A stretch of DNA of 5,356 bases from SLQH01 sp964612995. GTDB taxonomy: Bacteria; Planctomycetota; UBA11346. The translations under genes were made by a program, and so were the position numbers. The stretch spans positions 1-5,356 of the forward strand of contig CAZTGE010000212.1 in the NCBI GenBank assembly GCA_964612995.1, written 5' to 3'. Numbering within the stretch: position 1 is the first letter of the stretch; every line of letters starts with the position of its first letter. The notes under the pieces were generated by a model, which did no database searches, was not told the DNA's origin, and saw nothing but the letters and a program-made list of their open reading frames with translations. This document shows, piece by piece, positions 5,335 to 5,356 of the stretch.

Positions 5335-5356
5335 CACAGAGGACACAGAGAACACG
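5335..5356 (+). repeat. Start of a CACAGAG-type 9-bp tandem repeat, cut by the right edge
   Basis: CACAGAGGA (5335-5343), CACAGAGAA (5344-5352) and CACG (5353-5356) are successive copies of a 9-base unit that runs off the window. They are preceded by an abrupt AT-rich stretch (from about 5296) unlike the GC-rich genes around it. Very similar ACCACAGAGGACACAGAG stretches are dispersed in many environmental bacterial genomes, often next to small GxxExxY-family genes; that association comes from memory and cannot be tested here. The rest of 5189-5334 shows no gene. Confidence 0.55.

Overview
The window is GC-rich and carries a proteobacterial-type gene set: an arabinose-5-phosphate isomerase of lipopolysaccharide (Kdo) synthesis, a bacterial Ser/Thr protein kinase, and an ECF sigma factor coupled to a FecR-domain membrane protein. 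Together with dispersed short repeats, including a CACAGAG-type tandem repeat at the right edge, this suggests an environmental Gram-negative bacterium. A purple sulfur gammaproteobacterium (Chromatiales) is my best guess, but that rests on gene style and composition, not on a marker gene.

Layout. Positions 1-83 are one end of a mobile element that continues beyond the left edge; it may include the first 17 codons of a transposase read leftwards. Positions 186-587 (+) encode a 133-aa conserved-looking protein I cannot name. It converges, 15 bp away, on a KdsD/KpsF-type sugar-phosphate isomerase (603-1643, minus). The 368-bp gap 1644-2011 holds a complete 163-bp miniature inverted-repeat element (1758-1920) flanked by a perfect 9-bp target duplication. 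It is the same family as the left-edge element (78 of 83 shared bases identical).

The right half looks like one signalling locus. A compact soluble Ser/Thr kinase (2012-2917, minus) is divergent across 190 bp from an ECF sigma factor gene (3108-3683, +). The sigma gene overlaps by ATGA with a 502-aa protein (3680-5188, +) that has an anti-sigma-like N-terminus, one membrane span, a FecR domain and an unassigned C-terminal domain. The likely logic is that the FecR-type protein holds or senses for the sigma factor and the kinase adds phosphorylation control. This is inference from gene order, because neither the substrate nor the signal can be read from the sequence. The final 168 bp are non-coding and end in the start of the CACAGAG tandem repeat.
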